From Hypoxylon rubiginosum (taxonomy: Eukaryota > Ascomycota > Sordariomycetes > Xylariales > Hypoxylaceae), in NCBI GenBank assembly GCA_902806565.1, contig CADCXA010000009.1, forward strand, positions 310,001 to 374,000: 64,000 nucleotides of DNA, read 5' to 3'. Below are positions 22,652 through 36,328 of this stretch, piece by piece. Below the pieces are notes generated by a model, which worked only from the letters and a program-made list of their open reading frames with translations, had not been told where the DNA came from and searched no databases. The position numbers were made by a program, and so were the translations under genes. Positions within the stretch are counted from its first letter, which is position 1, and each line of letters opens with the position of its first letter.

Positions 22652-25300
22652 GAGCAGCAACGCATTATGCTGCCAACGGCTTGCTATAGGATATCGTATA
22701 GATTCTAAGAGTCACGTACTACTAATATGATACAGAGATGGGGAAGCCGCGCAATATCTACAATAATATGCACCATCCTGGCTTTCGCGACGAGGAGTAG
22801 GTATCCACCAGGCAAGAATAAGAGGTACGGAACCTTCCAGGATGCGAGAAACGGCTGTCGATGACCGGCAATTTAAGGTGGATTCGAAAGCCGGTGAGCT
22901 AAGGGCTTGGTCAGTCTGCCCCAATGGACGAATGGCGAATGGACTTAGATAGGGAAAATATTATGACATCTCTATTGTAGGGAACAGACGGCTGACAGGA
23001 GCAGCTCGGCTTGAGACCGGTGTAACGGTGAGGTGGTGTGTCTCGCCGTGTCGACAAAAAAAAGTGCCCAATCGCAGCCGTTGCTCCCGGTCCACCGACT
23101 TCAGCGAATAGTAAGACGGGAATACCTCTGAACAGCCTTGGTCTAAGTTGAACAGTGAAGATAGTAGGAAACCCGATTCAGCATACAAGTTCGAGTAAGC
23201 ACAGATAGAAACAATACAACAGGCGCCGACTCTTGATCGCCGATGGACAAATAATCCATATCGTACCTTGCTGACGCTCACTTGGGGAGTAAGCTCATAC
23301 CTGTCAGAGACGAAGAAAACGTGGCGGCTCAGCTTGCTTATGCAAAGCCCGAAATAGAAACAAGACAGCTGTAAAAATTTGCAGCTCTGGACAGAGACAC
23401 GGAACACGCTGCAGACATATAGGATCGAAAGAAAAGAAAAATCCCCTTTATTCCTGTGCAGTACCTGCAAAAGATTACATGTGCCGCAGGTTGCGCAGCC
23501 TACAGGAATGCACCCAGGCAGCCAATATCAGAAGACGCAGGTGCGTCAATGAAGGAGTGCGCAGTATTGCGGCAAGACAACGAATCCGGGCAAGCATCTC
23601 ATGTAATTTCGTCGTTTGAAAAACACTAGGGTCAAGTTATATAGAAGCATAATATGGTGGAATATGTGTTTCAGGTGTAGGTATAATGATAATTTTGGTT
23701 GGCTGCCTGGTGAGTTTAGGTAATACAATGGTTGGCTTCCCGTCTTGCTCCGTAGAAATCTTACCGATGCGTTGGATGCTGTGACACTGAGGGCTGAACG
23801 CGTGGGACCCGTTTAAGGGGATATTACTCCAGGGGAGGAGGGGAAAAGTCGGTATCTGAGAAGGCTACGAAGTAGGAAGAGTTACAATGTTAATGTGTTA
23901 CGCTACATTCAAGGGATCTTAAGAGGAGCTGCTATTACCAACGGGAGTCCAGTGGGTTCCTGCTTGTCGGCGAAGCCTGAAGGTGGTCTCTTGCTGCTTC
24001 TGGATAGAGCGTATGTCCCTTGCTCTATTTCGAGTAATGGAGTGCCCCAAAAGAGAAACCCCATATCCAGATTCTGTACTACTACATAGTTGCGACTCAA
24101 GTCCTACAGCTGTCAAGGCATACCGTATGTAGTCGACTGTCCATACTTACAGTATGTTACGTACGGCTGTATAAGGTGGGACAGCTTAGCACATGGCACT
24201 TGCAGTAGCGACTGCATCACTGCAGCTGTCTGCGACTATAGGTATCATTGTACGAAGGCGGAAAGGAATGCCGCATCCGCTATAGCGGCGGGTCGGAAGG
24301 TAACAGACGTTACAGCGCACGTGGGTGCTGGGGGCCGGGGGCAGGAGAGCGTTGACAAAGTGCCGATGTTCATCCCACGCTCGAGTCTGTTCTCACACGT
24401 ACCTAATGGGCCTATATGTACTGAATGGGGGCCTGAGGCCGGCTATATGTCAATACAACTGGTAGAGGTAGAGTAATAGGTATATCTCTACTCGGGATTG
24501 CGTCATACCACCGTGGTTGATTTTGACTTGGAACGTGAAGATCAAATAAGTCTGCAGGAAATAAGGATGACGAACATCTGATATAATGACATACCTGGCT
24601 TCTCCTGCCCTTGCAAGCTATATTACATAGGAGGTATGTATATATTAGGTAGTATGCTTGATTATAGCAGGTCAGGGATTGTACCATACCATACAGATGA
24701 TCGTATCTTTAATCGGTGTTCACTTTAGGTCGAAGTGGTTTTTATGTGGCATGCGCTAATCTAGTAATAGGTTAGGCTTCTTCTTTCTGATTAGGGGACT
24801 CGCGCGGCTGGTAGGCTGGGCCACTGCATGTGGTAAGATAACGGTAGCGGATGTCTCCTATATTTGCCCAGCCACCTGGCTTTGTAAGTTACCAAATTTG
24901 GAAGCGCACAGTGTCTCCTTCTTAAGGAGAGTTGCCAAAAAAGGAGCATGGGATTAGGAAAAGCGCCTCTTCGTCACAACGGCTCGGAGCAACGGCCGCT
25001 AGTGGCCTGGCCATAATTAGCCCGTTTGCCCAAATCTGGGGTCTGGTGAGGTCTGGACCCATGTGGCTGGGAACCAGAATGCTCCGGACGCTCGGCCTGT
25101 GCGTTTGCATCGGAGTTGTTAAAGAGTCTAGGATGTTTCGACTACAGCTGTGGCGACGTAAGACTAGATGCTGCCATCAGCCTTCTGCCCGAGAGATTCT
25201 ACCTGGGAGGTTTATGGCAATGCAATCTCGTGCTGGGTGTTAACTCCGAATAGTATCAGGAATCCTTGTTAGGAAGCCTCGTGCATTGGGCGCAGTTGAA

Positions 25301-25328
25301 CAGACAGACAGACAGACAGACAGACAGA
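25301..25328. repeat. CAGA microsatellite
   Basis: Seven tandem CAGA units, uninterrupted. Confidence 0.95.
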
Positions 25329-26386
25329 CTGTCATCTCAAAAACGGTCGAGTAGTGTAAAGTCAGTGGTTGTTGGTCAAGCAAAGATGATGCAAGGTGGT
25401 TGATTGAAGGGGTGCGCGGCTCCTTTTCACCCGTCCGCCGCATAATGTGGATATTCCTTGTCCCAGCGAGACGCCTGATAGGTACCTTATCGTAATGGTG
25501 TGAACGACGAAGTGAAGTAATTTACATTTGTCGGGTTCGATCGTAGCGGTGTGTGTTGATGATGTCTGGGGTCCGTTTGCTGTATGTATGATGTCCGTCA
25601 AACCAATTTATGGCTTATGTTAGGTATGCTTTGATGTTAGTGTCCTTTGAATATCAAACGCAGCATCTTACGAGATCTCTGAACTAAAGGAGCTAGGGTT
25701 GTATCCATGCCGGCGATGGCGTGCCGGAGAAGGAAGATCGCCGAACATCACGGCGTTGGCGAAAGAGATAGCGGGGACGATTAAAAGATGAGACGAATGA
25801 TGGGGCGTAGGTTATGGGAACAACATGTTACGTGGGTTTGTAAAAGAAGACCGTGGGGGGAGCTTAATGTTGGTCTGTCCATAGTAGGACATGACGATAA
25901 GCGAGGGTGGGAGGGAGTACGGCGTTTTGTCCTTGGTCCTTGGCAGCCCCCGGATCCAGGTAAAAGCATTGCGGCAGAAATGCACCGCGGCGTTGGGCTA
26001 GCATATCAGCGTTTGATGCTGCTATGTACTGCTATGCTATATGCTATGCGGCTTATATACGTGATGGCGAACCATGGACCGCGAACGACGAACGGAATGG
26101 ACCATGATCGGGTGTCGCGTGGAAGCTAATGTACGCAACGAGAACGGGTGTGGCATCCCAACCCGACACGCGCCAGGCTGTGGTAAGTTGGGACAAATAT
26201 ATTGTACGGCATATATGTCCCTATGTGACCACGGTGCCTTGGACTTTGGATGGCATCTCACCTCGACTAACCCGACCCCAGATCGCAAAGGTTAATCTTG
26301 AAAAGCGCAACGGGGATCCGAACCGAGCCGATCCGTGAGTATCGACTAGTTGGTTACCGCGGCTCGAGGTTACCAAGACATGTAAA

Positions 26387-26402
26387 TTTTTTTTTTTTTT
26401 TT
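26387..26402. repeat. Poly-T run
   Basis: Sixteen consecutive T residues in the desert. A homopolymer of this length could be a poly(A) scar of an inserted retroelement on the minus strand, but no element body is visible beside it. Confidence 0.9.
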
Positions 26403-29400
26403 CGGCGACAGATTTTAGATCAGACGGATCGATACAGTCTTGACATTTGAAATCTGAACTAACGTTTGCTTATAAGTATTACACCCGACACAATATAGAT
26501 TGAAGTGCGACGGCGGAATACCTAGGTACTTTTAGTGCTTGTTGAAAATTTGTTGCAATATTCTGCGAGCTCACGCGTCGAAAAGATTTGGACGAGGTTA
26601 AAGATGAAGAGTGAGTGAGAATTGATGGTGGTAAGTGGTAAGGTGGTAAGACGTCGGAGGAAGGTACCAAAATTACTGTGAATGGTGGCGCATGACGCAC
26701 TGTGAATCTATCAACTCGCCAGCTTGCCCTCTGTAAACTCGGTAGACTGTACCTATCTGTACCTATAGACTGTACTGTACATGACGGTCCCGGGAAATTT
26801 ATAGTGGCTGAACCTTAAAAAACAGCATCCATGATCCTTCCTCACCCCCACTTCAAGCCACTCGTCGATTGCGTCCCACGGCAGCTACGGGCAGAAATTA
26901 TATACAACATTCAAAAGAGCGGAGGAAGTACATAGTAAATTGGTAGAATACATCATGTACCTCCATACGTCCTCCATACATCCTCTATACATGTGTATAC
27001 ATATACACCTCATGTTGTATGTTCGCATATATGTAGAACTGACCTATCGATTTGAATGCCACCATCAAGAGCAAATACCTTCATCATTATCACGACTACC
27101 TTGCCAGGTACTTGACCAACCCTCCCGTTAGCCAATCAATAAATATTACTCGAAATACCTAATAAGCGAAAATATCTGACGAATTCGAACGACTTATTGC
27201 AGTATAAGTTATAACTGGCATCCACACCGAGCCGGAATACACCCCACTGGCAGGCACTTATCTGCAATGCTCCGAACGAACCCTTGGAGATGCATATGCA
27301 AGCCAAACGCCCATCGCTGGCTGCATGAGCCAGACGAACAGCATAAGCGAGACAAGTGTCAGAAGCCCTATCGAGTTACCTTTACTACTATTCCGTAAGT
27401 AGATACCTTAGGTAGGTACCTGTCTGCCTGTATGCGCTACCTACCAGGTAGATATGTTGGTAGCCCGTCCTGTCGAGGGCTGCGAGGGCTGCGAGGGCGA
27501 GGGTGTGTTCCATTGCCGCAAATAGTGGCCGAGAAGAAAGGCGGTGGCCCTCCCACCCTCGAGACCTTACTGTCCCGTCCGTCCTATGTACGAAATATGA
27601 TAAAGCATTGTACGACGGAGGCCTGCTTTTATTTTATTTCAATTTGTTGACTATTAATAAGACTGGCAATATATCGCGTCAACTTTTCGTCTTCGTCATC
27701 ATCCGTTATCTATCCTAATTATCAGCATCAGCATCAGCAGCTACAGCTACAGCAACAACAACGGTAGTACCTAGTCAAGAATGCTGTAATCATCAGCAGC
27801 AGCATCTACCATGTACCTGCAAGTGGATGAGTGGGCGGATGAGCCCACGTTTCTGCGACTATATGCGCCCAGGAAATTCCTTCGTCTGGAGCTTCAAAAC
27901 CCGGCCTGATCTCCGTCTTTCCGACCAGATCAGTGCGACCATGATGGGTCATGATGGGTTGCTGGTACATACATACAGCAGAAATACATATGTGCAATGC
28001 AGGGTCGAGAACGTGACAAGTTGGAGATGCCCGATACTGCTTTGACAGCTGGCCCTCACAGCTTGCGGCCATCCGAAAGGGCTACGCGCGATGCATCTCT
28101 AATGCATTGCGCAGGTCAATGCCTTGGCGGACCTACCTACGAACCCGCAGAGCTGAGCAGGTAGGTACATACATACAAACGTGCCACTCGTGCTAGCAGC
28201 GCAGGTAGGTTTCCGCATATATGTACTGAGCTAAAGCAGAGAGGTACAGCATGGCTGAATGGTAGGACCCAATTCTGTCGCTACCCGGATCATCAATGCC
28301 GGTTCGCATCGCATCGCAACCGAATCTCTAACCTTAGCTACCTAACTAAGGTAGGGTTTAACTGCGGGAGCCTAGGGAGTCGAGTCTAGAGTTTATCTTA
28401 ATTCCAAGAAGAGCTTAGAGGCGACCGAGTCGTCTTCTTTCTCCTCGTTCGTCCGATCTCTCTCCTGGTTACGCGGAGGTCTGTGGGATGGATAGGTATT
28501 TTACCAGGTCCAGGGCTAAAAATCGCCGACTGAGATCTGGGTAACCGCTTGATTGTCTTGTTGGCTACGTCGCCTGCCTCGTTTTCAGTTGGATCTTGAC
28601 CACGGCCGTTTCCTAATTTAGGTATTTATATATTGCTTCTTAATCAATCTGTCTTGCGCATGTCCGAAATGGGCATGTGGGAGAAGTTCTCTAGCATCGC
28701 CAACACTAAGGTCCCGGTATTTCTCACGTGGGCCAGTTCCATTGAACTTGGCGTGCCCCATGTACCACTGCATGATTCTCTATCAACGCCAGCCCGCCTT
28801 ATTCGCTACGCGATGTTTTCTAAGAACATGTAACGGCCGAACTATCGCGCATCAAAGCTGCCTGAAAACTTGGGGGCACGACTCGTATGGGATCTTCAGC
28901 TCTCGTAGGCGACTAAGCCGGAGCCTGCATTAAACTCATCCTCGTGCTCATCATCCCCCCAAGGTAACTTTTCCATAGCCAAAGTTGATAGGGGTGGCGT
29001 CGAATCTTGGATCATGGATTCGGCCGCTATCCACTAACGGCGATTCCTTGGCCTGTCAATTCATGAGGATTCAGGAACCCGACCTACTTCGCCACATAAA
29101 CGCTACCCCTTTATTATTAGTTTACCGGTTCGGACCCTGAACCATGTCGGACCTCTTGGGGGTCTTGCAGCACGACATCGTTCATCCTAAAAAGATTTTG
29201 ACGTGCTACAGCAGATGTCAGCATTAAGTTAAAGGGATATATGCCGCGGCCGACCTGGACGTCGCGAAGAATGGATCGCCCTAGCTATTTTAGCGTTTGA
29301 ACGCTTCGATGCGCGTTCTCGACATGGGCTATAGAAGCTTCTGAAACACGGCCGGCAAGAGTGCCGGCTGGGGATTCCGTCCGATCTCGAAAGGAGGGAA

Positions 29401-32400
29401 AAAAAAGAAAAAGGACACTAGATGATCTGGCCTGGCCAAGGGTAGACTTACAAGTTACGGTTAACCTCTGCTCGCAATTTTTTTCTCGGATTTTCGACAC
29501 GGAAACCACTTCTACACTATTGACAAGGTGCTAAGCTGATTCGGCCAAATCAGATATTTCATAGCCACCATATAAAATGCTACAATGCTACATAACGCAC
29601 GATGTACGAAGTACAGAGGTACTAAATATTGCCCACACCTCACCCATCAAGGCACCAAGGGGGACCAACCGTAGGAGCCTGTCATGGCTCGGCAACGGCT
29701 CCTAGGATTATTAAAGAGAAGAAGAAAGGAAAGAAAGAAAAACCTACTAAAAAAACCTTTTGGGCTAATTTAACAAGAGTTCTTCTACCGACAGGCCACT
29801 CTCAGTCGTTCCAAAAGAGATATAGTAGATCTTTTCAGTCTACGGAACCCTGAAAGCCGTACCTATACCTCGACACCGTTAATTGCTAGGTGGCATCGGC
29901 CCTCCCTCGAAGCTACTTTAAAGAGGAACGATGCAATTGATGTACCACACTTGGCACTACCTGACTACCTGGCGGATTACACATTTTGATAGCTGGTGGA
30001 GCATTCTTCTTCACCGTCCACGTCCCTCCACTTCGCTTACAAGGGGGGGCGTAGCTCTTTCGCGCATATCCTGCACTTACTGTTCGACTGTGGAAGGAGT
30101 CGAGTCTGTACCTTTGTCGCCTGCCGGTCCCCATCAGTCTCATCACTCACTACTGTACATAGTATGCGCGTGTGTGGCAGTCCTCTCCTCTCTATTTGGA
30201 GGAATCGCCTTCTACAGGCCGGGGTTGGTTATGTCGACCTCACACTGTGCTATTTCTTCCTTATCGCCTCGAAATCTAATAATAAGAACCTGCATCTCAC
30301 CAAGCTCGAGTAGCTGCCAGGCTTCAACGCTAGACCATACCCTCGTCCCGTGTTGGACTCATTCTCAGGCGATTCGATAGGAATAAAGAGAATAATTTTA
30401 TATTAACCCGTAGAAACGCGTGGGGATATGGAAGCGCGCGGGCGCGTTGGAAAAGAGTGTGGTGCGGGAGTCATCAGTCCCTCACCCATCCGGCTGCACC
30501 GCACGGACAGAAGAACAGGCTGCCCATGTACAATACACCCGTCTTTGATGGGTACAAAAGCTTGAAGCCGTACCCCCCTGTCGTTCTCTTTTTTTTGATC
30601 GTTGACAACGTCGACAGCCCCCCCATGCAGGCTCGTTGCTGTCTATATGTACCTCGCTACGAAGTACATATTCCTCCTGCAGCTAACCCTTGTAAGGTGA
30701 GGTATGTATACCTACTTTAATACAGTCGAGCATAGTTTCGTCAGCATAGATAGCTTTTTTTCTTCCTCTCTGTCTCTCATGTATGTATGTATATATGTAT
30801 GTACCAACAGCCAAGGCGGAGCCTAGGTGTTCATGCCAATCATGAACTGGCGGTACAAAAATGGTCGAGCTTCGTATACATCCCTCGAGGGTACGAAGTA
30901 ACGTCTGAAGGTCTACACCCTTGAGGGTCGAGGACTTACCGGTTGATCCCTACAGACCTTGGCCCACCATCGTCATTCCCCTACTATCACAGTGCTTAAT
31001 GTTGGCATCTGGTCTCCCAGAGCTTTATACAGCTATTGGCCAGATCACACCACTGCCGTTTGCCTAAGGCTTTGGATATCTACTGTGCCATTTGTACTTC
31101 GACCCGTACATATTGGCTAGCTTATGTCTTCCCGTTGGCAGCATGCTATACCACCATAAAGTGACTCTTCTCCACATCATAAATCCACCCAAATACATGA
31201 CGAGTTCCAAAGTCGGTTCTGAAACTTTCACAATCACGACGAGCACGTTGGATTGTCTTTCTTGTCGACTTTCTACTAACGCTGTCGAGGACCTTCGGGG
31301 GATTCGGATACAATAAGGACGGTCTACTCCGTACGAATACCATATCGATGTTGTTGGAAGATCCCGGAAAGCGGAAATACCCCCACAAAGCTTTCGCCCA
31401 CCTTGTTAGATTGCTCGTCTTCTCTCTTTTGTCTGTCTAAAGTTGGACCACCTCTCAAGACCAATAGAGCTTCGAAGTTATCCCAGCTTGATATAACCAG
31501 ACTCGACCAGTTCGAATAGACCCCGGCGAGCATCTCACTACCGGTGGAAACCCTCTCGGAGTACGACGGACCATTCTTTCTAATCCAACCGCGGTTCCGA
31601 AACAACAGCAGGACTCTAGGACCTTGAGCTTCGAGCCTATAGACCTTGGATACTAGACCACATTCCCAGCCATCGGAGTAAGGCTACGTGGACCGACCGT
31701 CTTGAAATAGCTACAAGTTTTCCTAATACCCTTAGCTAGCCCCCGCGCGCTCTGGAAACCTTCACCGGTGTCCCGCCTTGGCATTTAGATCTAAGAAAGG
31801 CCTTAGGGATCTATTACCGAGCGAATGCAAGATCGCGAGACTTCGAGCACTAACATCATTGCCGGAACAGTAGACAAGCGAACAGTAGACACCTCGGATT
31901 GCCCGGTATCACTTCACCAATCGAATAGAATATCGCAGACCAGAGACTTCCCGATTCGCAATCTTCATACACGCGCCGCTCGCCGCACCCCTCGGGCACT
32001 TCTCCTTGACCACCAGAACTAGGCCGCAGCCCTTGACGAATTCCGCCGAATCCAGCCGGATCTTGCACCGTGTTTTCCTGAAGCAAGGTTGCTTAAAGAC
32101 CCAAACGAGACACGAATCAGAGTCTCGCACCCAGACGTAACTCACTGTTAGCAGCATCGACGACGGTTACATCAAAACGGGCTTCAGCAGCGGAACGCTA
32201 GAGTCGAGCCAAGGCAGCATAACAGACCTTTTAGTCCACTCACCCAGTCATGCGCCTGCTTACAGCTATCCCTGGTTAACGATACGCTATTTTCCCTCGC
32301 CTCGGAGTTGAAGTGGAAAGGTGGTGACTTGAATGGTCGAGACGCCTTGTTGAGTTAGTTTGGCCTGTCGTAACGAGGATCGCTTGGAGGGTAAAACGTC

Positions 32401-33131
32401 TGGCGACTAATCAAGCTCTTTATGATAGGAGTGCTGTTGTAGAGGAGCCATCTACTGCCAGCAGGAAAATAGCGTGGATTCTACCACCTATTCAGCATCA
32501 AGGGGAGGTCACGAATAATACGAGTCACGGCACTTGGGAACTTGGGAAGGAAACGGCACTAACGCATGCCAGGGAAGAGGATAATAGGTACATTTGGCTC
32601 AAAACTGCTTGAAAACTGTACCTGGCCTATTCGCTCCCACACAGGCCCGTTGGAATTACGCTCTCGTCGAAGTGTTGAAACCAATAACACTTCTCTTATA
32701 AGCTGGCCCGGTGGATTATCTATCACCGTCTCGTGGGTTATTACATCTTGACTTTTCGGGAAACCGGGGAGCCTGGGAGCATATTTCTAGGAGTTGTGCA
32801 TTCGTCATTACGCATCAACGCCACCCGAAGACGAACACGCCTCGAAAATGTTAGTAATCTTCCTCCTTTTCGTTTTAACTATACAACTCTTTTTAGCTCC
32901 ACCCAAACACGTACCCCTATCGTCTAACTACACTCCGAAGAGCCACTCTCTATGTTGTTCTTTATCCTAGCCTTTCTGACCTTGTCACAGAATCTTCAAA
33001 TCCTATTTTTGCTGGAAACTTCTTGAAGGACTTAGCGCCAGCGAAAAGCATCGTATGACGACTCCTGTAAGCGCCAACCTGTAACAAGCATCATACTCAA
33101 CTTGTAATACCTAACCACAGTCAGCAGAAAT
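26403..33131. other. Gene desert, right part; upstream of the velvet gene
   Basis: About 6.7 kb with no supportable coding sequence. An exact TACCTAGGTA lies at 26519-26528. There are CAG/ACA trinucleotide stretches at 27722-27762 and TATG/ACAT stretches near 30780-30805. Frames up to 149 codons (29931-30380, plus) carry no motifs. The last 1-2 kb, with pyrimidine-rich tracts, is likely promoter and 5' leader of the velvet gene. Confidence 0.4.
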
Positions 33132-34870
33132 ATGGCATTTCATCCTCATCAGAGCGGCCATTGGGTCGGCCACGGCCCTGGCTATATGCCAGCAATGAGC
33201 CCAGCAATGCCTCCACTTTCTGGACCTCAAGTTCATCATCAACCCCATCCACAGCAAAATGGTCCGCCACCTCAACGGTAAGAAACAAACCCCACGCATG
33301 TGCCTGATGTGAATCAGCAGCTAACCAAAGCCCCAAAAAGGCCCGAAACCTACCGCTTAGAAGTCTTACAGCAACCTACTATGGCCAAAGCCGCCAATGG
33401 CAAAGACAAGGGTACTCCACTTTTCCCCTTTTATCTTCGTTATATTATTTACTTACTCGAAGCAGACCGAAAACCCGTCGACCCGCCTCCTATCCTTCAG
33501 CTACACGTCCCAAGCGACGAAGATCCCGACGGCGTGTACCGCCAGAGTGGGTAGATACTACCCCTAACCATCAAGTTTGGCCGCTAAACGTTACACCAGG
33601 TCCCTATCTTATAGCTGTTGCATATCTCGAGTACGCGCATCCGCCCGGCCCAAATGGACAGGCTACGCCACCAGCAAACATGATGGCAGGCACGACGGTC
33701 TCATCATTACATCGATTGAAAGATCCCACTAACAAAGAGGGTGCATTTTTCGTGTTCGGTGACCTGACGATCAAGAGCGAAGGAGAATACGTTATCCGAT
33801 TCGACTTGCTCCAGATGACGATGGATAATCTAGATGAGGGCGAATTCTGGGTCACAATCTGCTCGGTGACGAGCGAACCTTTCAAAGTCCACGCCGGAAG
33901 AGCCTTTCCAGGTATGGCCGAGTCTACGTTCCTGACTCGATCTTTCAGCGATCAGGGAGTTCGTCTCCGGCTACGCAAGGATTCGCGGCAGATTGCGAAC
34001 AAGAAGAAGAATCTCCGCATGACAGATCAGATAGAAAAGCAGACAGGGCATAGACAAGGGAGCGCTTCGCAGAATGGTGGGATACCCCAGATCGACGATC
34101 GTTCCTCCTATCACGACTACGACGAACCCGGACCAAAGAGGCATCGATCAGAATATTCTACGATGAATCCCGGGACGCCTACGCAGGAAGGGGGTCCGGA
34201 GTTGCGCTGGGGCTCTTACGCTGCTCCCACGGGTCAGACATACACGTCTCAGCAACTATCTATGGGATCCGTGACTACAGGACCCCCGAGCTCCTCGTCG
34301 ACAGTATCGATGCCTCCGCCAACCGGCCGTATCGACACGCACTTTTCCTCTCTCGCCCAAGGGTCCCACGCCTTCGAACGACAGTCGCCGATGAGCCACT
34401 CGCCCATCCAATTCGGAAACGCCGGTAACCAGAACTCCTCTCACCCATTCATCTTCACGGCAGGCTCCAATACGGGGAACAACCCGCCTCTAAACCTCGC
34501 CCCGATCCCGTCTCATTCTCAAAACGCCATGAACTCACCGATACATAACGTCTCCCCACGATCCCACGGCCCCCTGAACGGCGCACCACCCTCAGGGACC
34601 GCATCCCCGGTGGGTCCTAACATGTACACTACAGCGCCGCCGACGTCGAACACACACCAGACGCACCATTCTCCTTACAGTAATCAGGGACCCTACCAAA
34701 GCATGCAAAACGCCTACGACCACGGAAGCCTACGAGAGCACGGTTTAGGAACGCCGCTAACAGCAACTATGCCATCCGAAGGTTTAAACGGATCATATCC
34801 CATCGGCAATGCGGACTCGTTCGATCACCATCTTAGCCATATGGTCAACAAAACGCAAGATGACCATTAG
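33132..34870 (+). CDS. vosA: Velvet-domain developmental regulator, VosA-like
   Basis: Velvet proteins are fungal NF-kB-like DNA-binding regulators; VosA controls spore maturation, trehalose content and repression of conidiation, often as a VosA-VelB dimer in the nucleus. Model: exons 33132-33277, 33341-33411, 33466-33546 and 33600-34870, 1,569 nt, 522 residues. Domain landmarks, residues about 50-200: TYRLEVLQQP, GKDKDRKPVDPPPILQL, YRQSPYLIAVAYLEY, AGTTVSSLHRLKD, GAFFVFGDLTIKSEGEY, FPGMAESTFLTRSF and DQGVRLRLRKDSR. The first three blocks only appear once introns are removed. The velvet domain near the N-terminus with a long Pro/Ser/Gln/His-rich tail fits VosA better than VelB (split domain) or VeA; VelC is the main alternative. 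A Pro/His-rich leader of about 50 residues precedes the domain. The first intron needs the acceptor AAAAG at 33340 to stay in phase, so the extreme N-terminus is uncertain. Confidence 0.85.
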
Positions 34871-35556
34871 GGGGCCAGGTAGAATCGCGGTCAGGAATGG
34901 ATAAAATGGTCGTGCTTGGTCATATTCGTGCCTTGTACGGATCCGGATCCATTGGATACTGTTCGCAAGATACCCTTTTTTCACCCTCTATTCCTCGAGG
35001 TCGATAGAGTCTTGACGGTCTATCCTGGAACTTAGGCAAATTCGCATATTGGAACCTCATGACGGCATTTACAACTACCTACTCAGCCGCCTGGTCGTTT
35101 ATTGTTTTGAGGGGGAGCTTTTCTTTCCCCCTCCTCATTCACTCAAGAGATACTTGTCACGCATCGCATGGAACATTGCATTCGAAGTGGAATTCCTTTT
35201 TTTTATTACCAAGCCTACAGGCAGGCGGGCAGGCGGCGTTGGCGTGTATACGCACGCACGCGTACGTGCGTTGCGTGGATTGATATTACTTGCTTTTTTT
35301 TTCTTTTTTTTTCCAGGGAAATTGTGATGCATGGTCAGGGGATTTGACAACAGACACTATCGTATTTTTTCCCACCGGTTTATCTTTCTGAGTTTGTATT
35401 GGGAAAAACGGGGTTTCGAAAAGCACTTCTCTGAAAGATACCCAAATGGAGGCTATTTTGCGTCATTGGTTTCTGATATTTCCCCTCCCCCCTTTTTTCT
35501 CTTTTCCCCCGCTCTAGCTCCCCTTTGTCCTCCACCACACACTACTACAAACTACA

Positions 35557-35557
<1 letters not shown>

Positions 35558-35593
<36 letters not shown>

Positions 35594-35607
35594 TTACTAT
35601 TACTACT
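35558..35607. repeat. CTA/TTA trinucleotide microsatellite
   Basis: About sixteen CTA units in a row, with two ATT interruptions near the 3' end. Confidence 0.95.
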
Positions 35608-36310
35608 GCGGTGTACGCACGTTAAGGGGCTAATGGATTCGCCCCTGGAGAAAAAATTGGTATTACGACGCGCTGACCATGTACACTCCCCCAAGAATCC
35701 GTCTTAATTGCTAGAATAAAATAGATACGAAAGGCATCACTGCAAAAGACTTTTTGGCCTGAATCTGCAATGCGACTCGTCTTACTACGAGCTTGGCACT
35801 AGAATACATGAATTATGCTTCGTTGACCATGAACCTGACTCCGCGTGACCATTTCTGGCAAGAGTAGGTAGCTTTCCCTCCTAAGGTCACCTACGATATC
35901 CCGTGGTATAAGGGGGGCATATATGGAGTTAGAGGGGTCGTCTTCTACGGACTCGCCCGAGAGTCACGGCTAAGGTGTCTCCGTCTTGCCAACAGGAGAT
36001 AGGTGTGATAGAAGTGCATTACAGCCCTCGAGGGAGGGTCGTGCTGCAGACGCCGGATCAGAATACAGTGGCATGGAATCCGGCTGCAGCCTCGTGTAGG
36101 CAGGCCGAACACAGATCAGTTTTTCATCTCGAGATCTAGAAACCAATAGTTGGAATCATTATGAGACAGGGTGTGCTTTGTTGTTCTCGCTAGAAATTAT
36201 GTTATAGCCCAGGATGTCGAGGTATTCTCAAAAGTTAGGGTAGCCAAGCTAGCTGGGCCCCCGCAAGGGGCGGAACCAGACTTGCAAACTATTCGGAATG
36301 TGTCTGCTAT

Positions 36311-36328
36311 TATGTATGTACATACATA
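36311..36328. repeat. Perfect 18-bp palindrome TATGTATGT/ACATACATA
   Basis: Two 9-bp arms without spacer; self-complementary. A related element occurs at 39955-39976. Confidence 0.8.

Larger units (their letters stand above)
19675..26400. other. Gene desert, left part
   Basis: About 6.7 kb without any gene I can support. Open frames of 100-170 codons occur on both strands but lack family motifs. The least random-looking is minus 21282-21629 (115 codons), with a short hydrophobic start and a Ser/Pro/Arg-rich tail. A 169-codon frame at 22961-23470 (minus) is Cys/Ser-rich but shows no domain. A compound GCAAGCAGACAA repeat lies at 22617-22651 and a CAGA microsatellite at 25301-25328. No transposase, reverse transcriptase or long terminal repeat could be recognised by eye. 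Confidence 0.4.

Noticed and set aside
22961..23470. 169-codon Cys/Ser-rich frame on the minus strand
   Set aside because: No motifs, no plausible promoter or neighbours, low complexity of hydrophobic and Ser residues; probably chance.
29931..30380. 149-codon frame on the plus strand with one hydrophobic stretch
   Set aside because: No recognisable domain and overlapping frames of similar quality on both strands.
30900..32200. Series of short open frames suggesting a decayed transposon
   Set aside because: I could not match any frame to transposase, reverse transcriptase or integrase motifs, and found no terminal repeats.
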